From the IMG/VR virus record IMGVR_UViG_3300006919_000096, positions 1 to 47,353 of that record: a stretch of 47,353 nt of DNA; one strand, given 5' to 3'. Source of the DNA: a virus. The notes under the pieces are model-generated. The model was given only the letters and a program-made list of their open reading frames with translations. It ran no database searches and was not told the DNA's origin. Both the position numbers and the translations under genes were made by a program. Position 1 is the stretch's first letter; each line of letters starts with the position of its first letter. Positions 17,387-26,702 of the stretch are shown piece by piece.

Positions 17387-19438
17387 ATGGCAACAATTAC
17401 TTCAGGTGGTAGTTTATCACGTACAGAGGTACAGATTGATGCTGATATTAGGGAAGTAACCCTTACTGTTGCCGGTGGTCTCAGTAATGATGGTGTAACC
17501 CTACAGGCACTCTACTCATACCTCAAAAAAGTTTGGCGAGTCCAAAACTTCACTATCGGTGCAACTTCAGGAACGACTGGTTCACCAACGCAACTGGTTC
17601 TAGATTCTGCAGCTGGTAGTGGTTCAGAAGAAATTTTACAAGGTATGGCAGTCACCACATCTGGTGGTACAGGTACTCTTGCAGCTGATGCGGAAGTTGT
17701 TTCAGTTTCAGGTACGACTGTAACACTAACTGCTAATGCTATTACTAACAACTTTGATGGTACGGAAACAATCACTTTCCAGAACCATCTCATCGAATAT
17801 CCTTTCCCACTGGTTGCTATTACACCAGAACAGTTCGAATGGTCTTTTGACTGGACACCCGATAATACTTTAAGTACAACTCGTAACCTGATTCGTACTG
17901 CTGGATGGAGAGAGATTACAACGGCTGGTGTAGTACAGAAAGAATATGTAGGTGTTATCTCTCTGGGTAATATTGATGGTACACAAACAGGTGGTGGTGA
18001 CACGGTTTACTATGCATTCCGTACATCGGGAAATACAGCATACGATACGAAGGCAGACTTTGACTTTGCTGGACCAGTTAACCAGGCAATTCAAACGTTT
18101 GAGAATGGTGGTGCTGATAACAGAAGCAAGGAACTCGCTTTATTTATTCGTGAAGAAGGTAAGACGTTCGATAAATCAGATACACCCGCGATTGGTATTG
18201 CGTCCGGTAATACGATTAATTATCAGGTATATCGTTTCCCACTTTCAGAAAGTACCGACTTGAACTATACAGTTACCGATGCAGTAATTGAAGCGGCAGA
18301 TGGTGCTGACCAAAAGTATGGTGCTGGTACTGGTGGTAATGCTGGTCTTGGTCCTAAGATTAATTATCTGGCAACTGATGTTAGTTCAGCCACAATCTTC
18401 TCTGGTGCCACTGACCTTGTAACATCACGTAACTTTGGTGTAAGAATTGATGCGAGTGCAGGTTCAGGTGGTTCATTATCACTAGTAGAATTATATTCTT
18501 GGTCTAAGTATAAATTACGTCAAAATGTCAATATTGACGATGATACTGATGCTGTAGAAGACCAAATTGGTTCAACTTCAGATGAACTATTGCAGTTCGT
18601 TGGACCTCAGTTACAATCTAGACTTGTAACAAATGGTGATGGTGCAACAACTCCATCTGGTGTCTCTATCGAAAACTTCGCATCTGGTGATATTGGTAAC
18701 ATCGCATTAGCATATACTGGTGGTGGTGGTTCACTTGAAGAATTTCCAAAAGTTGCATCTGGAACAATTTCATTCAACGCAAACTTAGTTGGTGATGCTT
18801 CTCCATCATTTACTATGTACTATGAATACACACGTCAATATGATGTTGATGATATGCAACTTCAAAACGTTTCCCAATCAGCGGGTAATCCTGGCACTGC
18901 TGATTTGACATCAGCCACCAACGATCTACCAACGGTCACGGTTGGTGACTATATTGATATAAGTGGATTTTCTACAACTCCGGGCAACAATGGTATCTGG
19001 GAAGTAACGGGTGTTACTACTCAGACATCTAACATTCAGGTAACTCGATTGGATGACGTTGCCGTTGCCAATGAAGGCCCACAAAGTGGTGGAACCGAAA
19101 ACTTCCGTTTCAATCCAGTAGACTCACCCGATGCATTGATTGTTGTTGACACAAGTAACAGCCCAATTCGTGGTCAAGGTACTGACATTACTGGTACAAC
19201 TGGTAATGGCCGTGGTGCAACAGGTGAATACGATTTTGACTATGCATTCACGAATGATACATCTCCCGATTCAGCCAACACTGGAGAAAACAGGGCATCA
19301 TTGAGTAATGTAAATATTGTAATTCGTGCAGTAGGTACAGATAAAGCACAGTGGGTATCAACGCCCGGAACGATTATTGATAGTAATGCAAACAACATCT
19401 CTGTTGTTGCTCCTCTGGAAAGAAACTACTCAGCATAA
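17387..19438 (+). CDS. Large virion structural / fibre protein
   Basis: 683 residues, beta-rich, with high Gly, Thr, Ser, Asn and Asp and almost no cysteine. The N-terminus (SRTEVQIDADIREVTLTVAGGLSNDG) and phrases such as FEWSFDWTPDN suggest a phage structural protein. The C-terminus ends VVAPLERNYSA, echoed by TQALDRNYDGSFEV at the end of the fibre at 20245, so the two may share a C-terminal domain. It has its own late promoter and a strong terminator directly after it, making it a single-gene late unit. The exact appendage is unknown. Confidence 0.75.
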   Translation: MATITSGGSLSRTEVQIDADIREVTLTVAGGLSNDGVTLQALYSYLKKVWRVQNFTIGATSGTTGSPTQLVLDSAAGSGSEEILQGMAVTTSGGTGTLAADAEVVSVSGTTVTLTANAITNNFDGTETITFQNHLIEYPFPLVAITPEQFEWSFDWTPDNTLSTTRNLIRTAGWREITTAGVVQKEYVGVISLGNIDGTQTGGGDTVYYAFRTSGNTAYDTKADFDFAGPVNQAIQTFENGGADNRSKELALFIREEGKTFDKSDTPAIGIASGNTINYQVYRFPLSESTDLNYTVTDAVIEAADGADQKYGAGTGGNAGLGPKINYLATDVSSATIFSGATDLVTSRNFGVRIDASAGSGGSLSLVELYSWSKYKLRQNVNIDDDTDAVEDQIGSTSDELLQFVGPQLQSRLVTNGDGATTPSGVSIENFASGDIGNIALAYTGGGGSLEEFPKVASGTISFNANLVGDASPSFTMYYEYTRQYDVDDMQLQNVSQSAGNPGTADLTSATNDLPTVTVGDYIDISGFSTTPGNNGIWEVTGVTTQTSNIQVTRLDDVAVANEGPQSGGTENFRFNPVDSPDALIVVDTSNSPIRGQGTDITGTTGNGRGATGEYDFDYAFTNDTSPDSANTGENRASLSNVNIVIRAVGTDKAQWVSTPGTIIDSNANNISVVAPLERNYSA

Positions 19439-19439
19439 T

Positions 19440-19457
19440 GCATAAATAGTTTTATGC
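19440..19457 (+). other. Small hairpin containing a CATAAATA late-promoter-like box
   Basis: GCATAAA and TTTATGC form a perfect 7-bp stem with loop TAGT, one base after the preceding stop codon. The CATAAATA box sits inside the stem. A transcript started from it would run straight into the terminator at 19462, so its use as a promoter for 19510 is doubtful. Confidence 0.5.
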
Positions 19458-19461
19458 TTTC

Positions 19462-19487
19462 AAAAAGGGGGCTCTGCCCCCTTTTTT
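19462..19487 (+). terminator. Rho-independent terminator
   Basis: GGGGGC and GCCCCC form a perfect GC stem with loop TCT, extended by AAAAA pairing with the TTTTTT tract. It is a textbook strong terminator after the fibre gene ending at 19438. Confidence 0.95.
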
Positions 19488-19509
19488 ATATCGATACAGG
19501 AATTTTATT

Positions 19510-19809
19510 ATGAGAATCAATATATCAAATGCGGCATCAATACTTACCATGTCAGAAGATGAACTTCTCATGGAGTCACAAAAACTCGATGAATTGAATG
19601 CAATTTATGTACCTCCGACCGATATGGTTTACAACGAAGATGGTACAGTTCGATTTATTGACGAAGGTGATTCAGAGTCATCTTGGGAATTTGAAATGGA
19701 TGAAGTTCTAGCATATAAGAAAGTCTTAGACGAAAAAAGACTAATCGAACGAAATCGTAAAATCAAAGAGGCCGTACAACAAGCTAATCAAGAAATTATC
19801 GGAGAATAG
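19510..19809 (+). CDS. Small hypothetical protein
   Basis: 99 residues, acidic and mostly helical. The N-terminus (ISNAASILTMSEDELL) faintly resembles a helix-turn-helix, but the rest gives no support. The C-terminal half is a charged amphipathic helix (AYKKVLDEKRLIERNRKIKEAVQQ) likely to form a coiled coil. It is the first gene after the strong terminator and is followed after two bases by the next ORF. It lies among fibre genes and could be an assembly factor or tail chaperone; no function is assigned. Confidence 0.65.
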   Translation: MRINISNAASILTMSEDELLMESQKLDELNAIYVPPTDMVYNEDGTVRFIDEGDSESSWEFEMDEVLAYKKVLDEKRLIERNRKIKEAVQQANQEIIGE

Positions 19810-19811
19810 AA

Positions 19812-20243
19812 ATGAAAGTCATGTTTCATTTTGACAACTACCACAAAGATGTTTGGTCTGGTAGAGAAATTGATTATGATATATGGTTTGTTTTTAAATC
19901 GATATGGAACTTATCTGAACTTGCAGTCGTAAACGTATCTGATACGACTCTCTCTACTGCGGGTAGAGAAAACATCACTATCTACAACACACTGACAGAT
20001 TTTGTGACTGCAACATCTGGCCCATACATCACTTTAGAACACCCCAAACATAACCCATCTCAGATGTTGAATGAGCATACGTTTGATGATACTGCATGGT
20101 ATTGTATCGGGCCAACTGAGGGGTGGTTGGGTAATTACATCTCTGGAACAACCACTCTAGGAATAGAACAATTAGGGAATGCAGAAATGCACGCACCATT
20201 TGTAAGTGCAGTGTTGTCATACAAGAGATATATGGCAGGGTAA
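19812..20243 (+). CDS. Hypothetical protein with SPOUT-like GPTEGW motif
   Basis: 143 residues. The C-terminal part, WYCIGPTEGWLGN followed by TTLGIEQLGNAEMHAP and FVSAVLSYKRY, resembles the knotted SAM-binding end of SPOUT RNA methyltransferases (pattern GPEGG...LG..IL..ETA). The protein is shorter than most of that family and the rest is not recognisable, so this is only a suggestion. It could instead be a small structural or assembly protein, given its place in the fibre island. The start two bases after the preceding stop suggests coupling. Confidence 0.6.
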   Translation: MKVMFHFDNYHKDVWSGREIDYDIWFVFKSIWNLSELAVVNVSDTTLSTAGRENITIYNTLTDFVTATSGPYITLEHPKHNPSQMLNEHTFDDTAWYCIGPTEGWLGNYISGTTTLGIEQLGNAEMHAPFVSAVLSYKRYMAG

Positions 20244-20244
20244 T

Positions 20245-22137
20245 ATGGCAGTATTGATTTACAACGAAGTCACTCTCGACGCAAACTCTGATGCCGATGC
20301 AACGGGTGGTTGGAATGCTGGTAACCAAGATACAGACTCACAGATTGAAGGGACTGCATGTGTTGGTGCTAAGACGGGTAGTGGTATCACACGATACTTT
20401 TTTACCAATGGCACAACACTAAACTTTGGTACTGGAGGTGGTGCAGAAGGTCGAGCATGTTACGTTTGGTATAACTTTTTGACTGCTGGTTTCTTGGACG
20501 GAACGAGTGGTGTCCGTGGATTTGTATCAAGCAATGGTACAGTAGATTTCGAAGAATTTACTGCACGACAGATTACCAATTCTACCTATAACGGAGGATG
20601 GTCAAATGTTGCAATCTATCCCGGCTCAGCAACTGCATCGGGTGACTTTAGTGGTGGTACATATGCCAACACATCTGTAGAGAATTTTGGTATTACCTAT
20701 AACTCCACATCAAACATCATGGGTAACTTCAACAATGGTCTGGTAGACCATATTACGATTGCAGAAGGATTACAAACAACAGGTACAGGACAGACCTTTG
20801 CTGATTTTGAGACCGCAGAAACGACTAACGTATACGGAATCTTTCTGACCCAGAACGGTATTTTTTTCCCACAAGGTAAACTTGTATTTGGTGACGGGAC
20901 AACTACAACTACCTTCACCTCATCTGGTGAAACCTTGGTATTCACAGACCAACCTGCTGGTGATGTTACAGGATTCTATGAGGTAGCATTCGAGTCTGCA
21001 TCAACCTCAACATTTGGGAACCTGTCTTCTGGTGTTACATCTGGTGGAACATCTTTCGGTTGTGCAAGTACTGCACAGACTTTTGTTTGGAATGTGAACG
21101 GCACAGCAACCCTAAACTTCTATGCGTCTACTTTGGATTGTGCGAATGCAATCAGTCTAAATTCAACTAGTACATTTCAAGGTTCTACTATTTCTCGTTC
21201 AGGTCAGATAGACTTAAATGGTGCAACACTAACAGATTGTATTATCACATCATCCACTACCGGAGCAACTAGTGGTGCACTGAAGATTGATAATACCACA
21301 GAGATTGCAAATGTAACTAATTGCACATTTACAAACAACACAAATGCAATAGAAATTACAACAGCAGGAACCTACGATTTAGATGCACTGACCTTCAGTG
21401 GTAATACTGCTGACATTTATTTCTCACCGACTTCAGGTAATCTAACACTCAATATCCTCAATGGTACAACTACACTTAGTGATGTTATCGGTACGGATGT
21501 CATTTTCAATGCTGCAAACACTGGTGGAACATTGACAGTAAACAACAACGTTAGTGTCACTATTTCAGGTATTTTAGGAAACTCAGAAGTTTCCGTATTA
21601 GAAAACCCATCACCCTATACACAAAATGGTGCAACACCAGTTAGTCTGTTCAATGAAGATGTTGTTGCTGCTGTAACAGGAACAGATATTGAATTGGATA
21701 CAGGGGGTGGTGCAAACATAACACAAATTCTAAGTACCACTACAGACTTTACAGATATTACTGGACTGGCTGTAACAACTCCACGTCAAGTTATTCGAGT
21801 CACACAAAGGAGTGATATAAGTAGATTCGATGAGTTTGAAGTCACATCAATATCAGCAAATGCTCTAGGTGTTACTGCTGTTGGTGGTGGTAACTTTGTT
21901 GCGTCCACTGCACAATTACAAGATTTGGTTGACTCGCCGGGAGAAACGACAACAGTTGAAAAAACTAAGTCATCATATTCGTTTAGTATTCCATTGAACG
22001 ATACGATTGATATATTGGTATACAGGGTTGGTAGTCTACCGTTCTATATTTTAGGTCAGACAATAACCAACGATAATGCATCGTTTCCGATCACACAGGC
22101 ACTCGATAGAAACTATGACGGTTCTTTCGAAGTATAA
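20245..22137 (+). CDS. Beta-helix tail fibre / virion protein
   Basis: 630 residues from ATG 20245, one base after the previous stop, with AGGG just upstream; an in-frame start at 20206 would lie inside the previous gene. From about residue 260 to 480 the sequence has short Thr/Ser/Asn/Gly-rich strands (such as GQIDLNGATLTDCIITSST and TNCTFTNNTNAIEITTAGTYDLDALTFSGN). This is the pattern of a right-handed parallel beta-helix as in phage fibres and tailspikes. No catalytic motif is evident. The C-terminal TQALDRNYDGSFEV resembles the end of the fibre at 17387. A late promoter for the next gene overlaps its stop region. Confidence 0.75.
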   Translation: MAVLIYNEVTLDANSDADATGGWNAGNQDTDSQIEGTACVGAKTGSGITRYFFTNGTTLNFGTGGGAEGRACYVWYNFLTAGFLDGTSGVRGFVSSNGTVDFEEFTARQITNSTYNGGWSNVAIYPGSATASGDFSGGTYANTSVENFGITYNSTSNIMGNFNNGLVDHITIAEGLQTTGTGQTFADFETAETTNVYGIFLTQNGIFFPQGKLVFGDGTTTTTFTSSGETLVFTDQPAGDVTGFYEVAFESASTSTFGNLSSGVTSGGTSFGCASTAQTFVWNVNGTATLNFYASTLDCANAISLNSTSTFQGSTISRSGQIDLNGATLTDCIITSSTTGATSGALKIDNTTEIANVTNCTFTNNTNAIEITTAGTYDLDALTFSGNTADIYFSPTSGNLTLNILNGTTTLSDVIGTDVIFNAANTGGTLTVNNNVSVTISGILGNSEVSVLENPSPYTQNGATPVSLFNEDVVAAVTGTDIELDTGGGANITQILSTTTDFTDITGLAVTTPRQVIRVTQRSDISRFDEFEVTSISANALGVTAVGGGNFVASTAQLQDLVDSPGETTTVEKTKSSYSFSIPLNDTIDILVYRVGSLPFYILGQTITNDNASFPITQALDRNYDGSFEV

Positions 22138-22140
22138 ATA
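22133..22140 (+). promoter_or_regulatory. T4-type late promoter TATAAATA
   Basis: Exact consensus overlapping the stop codon region of the beta-helix gene, 33 bases before the ATG at 22174. There is no terminator between them, so read-through is also expected. Confidence 0.8.
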
Positions 22141-22173
22141 GAGATATTAACTAAAAGATTTCAGGATACTTAA

Positions 22174-24834
22174 ATGGCAGGCGAAAAACGATATACGAGA
22201 ATACCACCGGAGAGTACGGGAGACCGTGTGTATATGATACATTCTGCGGAAATATCATTTACCGCAGGTGGTACTTTCACTGGTCATACTTGGAAGATTG
22301 GATCAATGTATACCGTTGCCGATTTCGGTATGATTCACATTCACGGTGTATATGACAAAGGCGATGGAACTGGTATTTTAGCAGTACACTACAACAAAAC
22401 AGCAAAGTTTGAAAATACAGTTCCTGCTGTCGGTAAAATAATAACAGCACCGGACGGTGTAACCAACGTAGGTACAGTCGTTGAAGCATACGATGTTTAT
22501 ATTCCAGCACAAAACATTATGGGTTATGACAATCCAGATTATGGTCTCGATGTCGATGCATACGGCTCCGCACAAATTACCTTTGATGAAGGGGCACCTC
22601 AGTTAGATGCGTTTGGTAAACTTAGAACGTCAGGAGCAACCCACTTAGGCGAATATGTTTATTCATCACCCGACGAACTATACGAAAACTATTCTCTCAC
22701 TTATCTAAACAGAGGAGCAAGATCCATTCGGACGGCTGCCATTGAACACGATAATGTAGGCAAATACATTGAAGTAAAAGTTAAAACCGAACAAGACTTT
22801 GCTGCGGCAACATCTAATACATATCATCACTATATTCCGGGCTCTTCGCATTTGTTTATGGGGACGATGTTAATTGATTCTCTGGCGGCAGGTCCTTTGA
22901 GCAACACAAATCACGGTAACAGTGGTTGCGAAAGATCATTTGGAATCTTTGATGCTCAAAACGGTTTCATGTTTACAGTTGGTCCTACGGGCGTATTGTA
23001 TCTTGTTCGTAGGTCTTCAATTTCTGGATCAAAGAAAGATTATATTCTTGCTTCATCAAATACTGCTGACGGATTTCCTAACTTCAATGGTGATTTAGTA
23101 AACGGTAGTCTTGGGTCGTCAAATAAAAGTCAGTTGGATTTAGATCTAACAAAAGACAATATTTACTGGATTGATGTGCAATGGCATGGTGCGGGTCGTA
23201 TTCGATTTGGCACCTTTTATCAGGGTCGAAGAGTAGTTATTCACGAATACTATCACGGTAACGCATATACAGAACCAATGAGTCAGACTGCATCACTTCC
23301 TGTGTGTCATTTTAATAACTATTTAAGTGATTCAGAAATGCAAAATCATGCTGTATACGGTGACGGAAGTGGTACTGGAGGTGATTATGGCAATTTACCT
23401 GCTGGGTTAGTTCGACTCGGACTTACAGAGACAAGACCTTCTGATTCTAATTTTGTTTATTTAAGATCTTATAGTGGATCGGTGTGGACTGAAGTCGATA
23501 TCAATTTGCAAAGTTTGGGTAGACCAAAGGTTTACACCACTGGTCACTTGCCCGTAGACGGAGTTGGATTTAGACCTTTGTTCACTTTATCACCATCAGA
23601 ATTATTAGGCGATGGCACATCTGTTGATCATAGTATTTTTATTCCTACTAAGATCACCGCATACGCTTATGATAACGATGCTTCAGTTGATACAGGAAGC
23701 GGAGCAAGTCGTAACGCAATTGTTCATTTTAGAGTAGGCGTTAACAGTGTTCACTCTGGGCACGAATTCACAAAAATCCCCGGCACAAACTTCGAAGTTT
23801 CTACTGCTGGCACTTGTTTTGAGGACACCAATAAACCCGGCAATACAAAAAAAATCGAATTCGAAGATATGTTTAATGGTCAATTCACAGATATTTTAAC
23901 TGATCGTTACATCAATTTGCAATATGGTTCATATAAAAATTCTCCAGATGATGGTGGTATTGCTGAACATGTTGTTACTGATATTCAAAACAATATTGCA
24001 ACAGCAGGAGTGGGTGCGGCAGTTGACGCAGTTGGTAACAGCACTACACTATTACTAGACGATCAAGATATTACTTTAACAACTGATGGTGAATTAGCGT
24101 CATATGGAACCGAACTTAATGTAACCAATGCTGCTGGTGTTGTTGTAGGCGGTGGCATCATTGCAGTTGATGGGGATGGCACTCCATACACTGCCGATGG
24201 CACTACCGTATTAGCAGTCGTTGGAAACGTAATTACACTGAGTAAAAACATTCAGAATACTGCACTACCGACTGCCACTAGTGTAACACACACTAAACTA
24301 ATTGAAGGTGCGGCAATCACAGGACCAAATATTGATGCTGACACTGTTATTAAAAAGGTAGTGAGTGGCACAGAAGTAACATTGTCTCAGGCAACCACAG
24401 GCACTTTTGCTGGAACAGAAACATTCACAATGACCAGACCAGCAGTTGTTACTATTGATCCTGCTGATGCTGGTAATAGACCTCAGATATCAGACCGATG
24501 GGTTTTACGTGAACCAGAAACTGCTACGTTCCCATTGAATATAAATGTAGCAGACGGTGCATTACATTTACATGGTGTATCTGGTACAGGGACTAATCCA
24601 TTCCCAAGAACGTGTTTTATCAAGATCGTTAGTTTGACTAAGGCATATCTCTATGCTGATAGAAATTTGACTCAACCAATAGACACTACTGCTTTCACAT
24701 ATGGTAGTGGCGGGGTTATTCATGGGTTCGTAGGATCACGTCTTACATTTACTTTCTTTGGACACGAGCAAATCAAGACCTTCTCAGATCCACGAGTGAT
24801 GTTTAGTATTGCTTGGAAAGAGATCGTTCAGTAA
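22174..24834 (+). CDS. Large virion structural protein
   Basis: 886 residues, the longest product here. The N-terminal half has phrases seen in phage structural proteins (FDEGAPQLDAFGKLRTS, LTYLNRGARSIRTAAIEHDN). A Gly/Thr-rich beta domain follows at about 600-770 (TTVLAVVGNVITLSKNI, IDADTVIKKVVSGTEVTLS). The C-terminal domain contains several aromatic strands and ends FSIAWKEIVQ. No enzymatic motif is visible. It is followed after one base by the next structural gene and is transcribed from the late promoter at 22133. Probably a distal fibre, baseplate-attached or head decoration protein; the exact role is unknown. Confidence 0.75.
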   Translation: MAGEKRYTRIPPESTGDRVYMIHSAEISFTAGGTFTGHTWKIGSMYTVADFGMIHIHGVYDKGDGTGILAVHYNKTAKFENTVPAVGKIITAPDGVTNVGTVVEAYDVYIPAQNIMGYDNPDYGLDVDAYGSAQITFDEGAPQLDAFGKLRTSGATHLGEYVYSSPDELYENYSLTYLNRGARSIRTAAIEHDNVGKYIEVKVKTEQDFAAATSNTYHHYIPGSSHLFMGTMLIDSLAAGPLSNTNHGNSGCERSFGIFDAQNGFMFTVGPTGVLYLVRRSSISGSKKDYILASSNTADGFPNFNGDLVNGSLGSSNKSQLDLDLTKDNIYWIDVQWHGAGRIRFGTFYQGRRVVIHEYYHGNAYTEPMSQTASLPVCHFNNYLSDSEMQNHAVYGDGSGTGGDYGNLPAGLVRLGLTETRPSDSNFVYLRSYSGSVWTEVDINLQSLGRPKVYTTGHLPVDGVGFRPLFTLSPSELLGDGTSVDHSIFIPTKITAYAYDNDASVDTGSGASRNAIVHFRVGVNSVHSGHEFTKIPGTNFEVSTAGTCFEDTNKPGNTKKIEFEDMFNGQFTDILTDRYINLQYGSYKNSPDDGGIAEHVVTDIQNNIATAGVGAAVDAVGNSTTLLLDDQDITLTTDGELASYGTELNVTNAAGVVVGGGIIAVDGDGTPYTADGTTVLAVVGNVITLSKNIQNTALPTATSVTHTKLIEGAAITGPNIDADTVIKKVVSGTEVTLSQATTGTFAGTETFTMTRPAVVTIDPADAGNRPQISDRWVLREPETATFPLNINVADGALHLHGVSGTGTNPFPRTCFIKIVSLTKAYLYADRNLTQPIDTTAFTYGSGGVIHGFVGSRLTFTFFGHEQIKTFSDPRVMFSIAWKEIVQ

Positions 24835-24835
24835 A

Positions 24836-25435
24836 ATGCCTTCTATCCATTTCAACTACGGTTCTTGGTGGAATTGGCTTCCTGCTGATGAGGGCGGATT
24901 TCCAAATCAAAAGGTTGCATTCGATGGACCAACAAGAACAATATTTGTTAATGAAGGAGTGACAACGTTAGACGTAAAGGTGGATTTGTATTCCGCTTGG
25001 AAAGAATGGAATGTTGCTGCACAAGAGACACCCGAACCTAGAGTTTGGGCTAAAGCATTTACTGCTGTGGGTGGTGACCCGATTACCGATACACAAGATT
25101 TGGGCACAACGTACTTCTTAGAAAATGGTTGGAGAATACAACCATTTGCATCTAAGTCTAGTTATACACTGACTATTGAAGGCAACCTATATACTAGAGA
25201 AGCTGGTGAAACCCCATTCTACTTTGCTGAGGGGGTTTCCGTTTCTCTTGTGCGTTCTAATATTGTAGACTTGATTACCATAGAGGCTGCTTCAGTTGCA
25301 ATCACTGAATCAGACATTGCAGCTATTGCAGATCAAGTCTGGGATGAACCCCTTTCTGCACATACTTCTTCTGGTTCAACTGGTAGGAAGCTTTCCGATA
25401 ATCTTAAGAAAACACAATATATAGCGAGGATATAA
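24836..25435 (+). CDS. Conserved phage structural protein with WKEW motif
   Basis: 199 residues from ATG 24836 (AAA ATG CCT), one base after the previous stop; an upstream in-frame start lies inside the preceding gene. The block VAFDGPTRTIFVNEGVTTLD, VDLYSAWKEW, then VGGDPITDTQ, YFLENGWRIQPF and IEGNLY is a conserved pattern I have seen in virion-associated proteins of diverse phages. The C-terminal ~50 residues are helical and charged (SDIAAIADQVWDEPL). Probably a tail or fibre adaptor. No cysteine or membrane helix. Confidence 0.72.
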   Translation: MPSIHFNYGSWWNWLPADEGGFPNQKVAFDGPTRTIFVNEGVTTLDVKVDLYSAWKEWNVAAQETPEPRVWAKAFTAVGGDPITDTQDLGTTYFLENGWRIQPFASKSSYTLTIEGNLYTREAGETPFYFAEGVSVSLVRSNIVDLITIEAASVAITESDIAAIADQVWDEPLSAHTSSGSTGRKLSDNLKKTQYIARI

Positions 25436-25441
25436 ACAAAA

Positions 25442-26515
25442 ATGAGTAGTGCGTATTACAATATGGGTGAAAACGTATCCTACAGAATTGCAGGCAATGA
25501 TGATGTGGATTTATTGTATGGTATGACTGGTCGGTTTACAAGAGACACTAATGATGATAGTGAGATTGAATCACAGTGTGCAAAAAGTCAGAGATTCATT
25601 GATAGATATATTGATGGTGATGGAACATGCCCACCTTCGGAATTTGAGGTTTATCCTGGATATAATTCATATGAACCTGTAATAATTTATAATATCAATG
25701 GTACCGATGCCCTATTTCAATCTTACGAACTAACATATGTTGACCAACATAGGGTTAATTTAGGAAACCAACTTGCAAATTATGATGTAGCTGTGAGGCC
25801 CCCTATTGCTTTTGCCGATTGGAGACTAAAGATTCACGAAGATTCATATGTTGACAGATGGGAGTGTAGGGGCCTTGCACGAGCCATACACCCAGATTGG
25901 AGAGGTGAGGCAATCGAAACTTTATTTGCTGGTTTATTGTTCCCATGGCGTAGAAGTTTTTGTGGAATAGATTTTAATATCGGTAGATTTTGGTACAGAT
26001 ATAATTTTGCATCTCTTCCTGGTTTTCCTCAGAGAAATATACGAGATGATGCATCAGCTGCCGATACGGTTTCATATATGCAGTCTCATAGAGATAGATT
26101 GGTATCCGCAGGATTTGTCACAATAAATCGTGAAAACTTGTATGGTGGGGAAGATACACTTTGCCCACCTGATGGAGTTGGAACAGCTCTTTCACGTAAA
26201 TGTTATGCCAACAATACCATGACATTTTGTTTTGATTTTATAACTTCACCCGAATCTTGGGCCCAAGATGTTAGAACTAATATTGATATGTTTACCGAAG
26301 ACAAATGGGGTGCGGCATCATTTGATTGCCAGATGTTCGAAACATATTTCAATACCCCAGACTTGAGTCTTCTTTCATATGATACCTCTGATAGTAAATT
26401 TTACATAAATCAACCTGGTTATGACTTGATTGATTATATGAATCGACTCTGGGCACCGTGGAAAGATTCGTCATCAAAAACGTCTATTATCAATGGTAGA
26501 TATAAAAATATATAA
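25442..26515 (+). CDS. Hypothetical protein, possibly GNAT-like
   Basis: 357 residues, rich in Cys, Trp and Tyr compared with its fibre neighbours, so more likely an enzyme than a fibre. The segment LARAIHPDWRGEAIETLF recalls the acetyl-CoA-binding 'hP..RG.G' loop of GNAT acyltransferases, but the glycines are poorly kept and the assignment is weak. It ends the fibre island; the next gene begins the prohead core. A weak TATAAACA box (25432-25439) and AGCGAGG lie before the ATG. It could modify a virion protein; substrate unknown. Confidence 0.62.
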   Translation: MSSAYYNMGENVSYRIAGNDDVDLLYGMTGRFTRDTNDDSEIESQCAKSQRFIDRYIDGDGTCPPSEFEVYPGYNSYEPVIIYNINGTDALFQSYELTYVDQHRVNLGNQLANYDVAVRPPIAFADWRLKIHEDSYVDRWECRGLARAIHPDWRGEAIETLFAGLLFPWRRSFCGIDFNIGRFWYRYNFASLPGFPQRNIRDDASAADTVSYMQSHRDRLVSAGFVTINRENLYGGEDTLCPPDGVGTALSRKCYANNTMTFCFDFITSPESWAQDVRTNIDMFTEDKWGAASFDCQMFETYFNTPDLSLLSYDTSDSKFYINQPGYDLIDYMNRLWAPWKDSSSKTSIINGRYKNI

Positions 26516-26518
26516 ATA
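26511..26518 (+). promoter_or_regulatory. T4-type late promoter TATAAATA
   Basis: Exact consensus 25 bases before the gp67-like ATG; an AGGAAA ribosome site follows. It marks the start of the prohead-core and capsid unit. Confidence 0.8.
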
Positions 26519-26543
26519 ATCTCTAAACCAAAGGAAAAATATT

Positions 26544-26702
26544 ATGAGTAGTGAAATCGCACAAGAAATCGTCAAAAGAATCACAGACGGTAAAATGGAC
26601 GCAGCACGAGAGTCCATCAATGCAGGTTTGACTAAATCAGCGGCTGATGCTGTTGACATGAAAAGAATTGAGATGTCTTTGGATTGGACTAATAAAAAAT
26701 AA
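26544..26702 (+). CDS. 67: Small prohead core protein, gp67-like
   Basis: 52 residues, a short ORF that is easy to miss. It starts MSSEIAQEIVKRITDGKMDAAR, is entirely helical, and has an AGGAAA site before the ATG and an exact late promoter upstream. T4 gp67 is likewise a short helical core protein with a 'N-D-L-x-A-A-R' type helix; here the equivalent is ITDGKMDAARESINAG. It lacks the acidic tail of T4 gp67. The place directly before a gp68-like ORF and the gp21 protease supports the call. The stop codon abuts the next ATG. Confidence 0.72.
   Translation: MSSEIAQEIVKRITDGKMDAARESINAGLTKSAADAVDMKRIEMSLDWTNKK

Noticed and set aside
17512-18003. 163-codon minus-strand ORF inside the fibre gene
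   Set aside because: Pro/Ser/Val-rich complement of a Thr/Gly-rich beta protein; no supporting start signal.
20206-20244. Upstream in-frame start of the beta-helix fibre
   Set aside because: It falls inside the preceding gene; ATG 20245 directly follows that stop and has a ribosome site.
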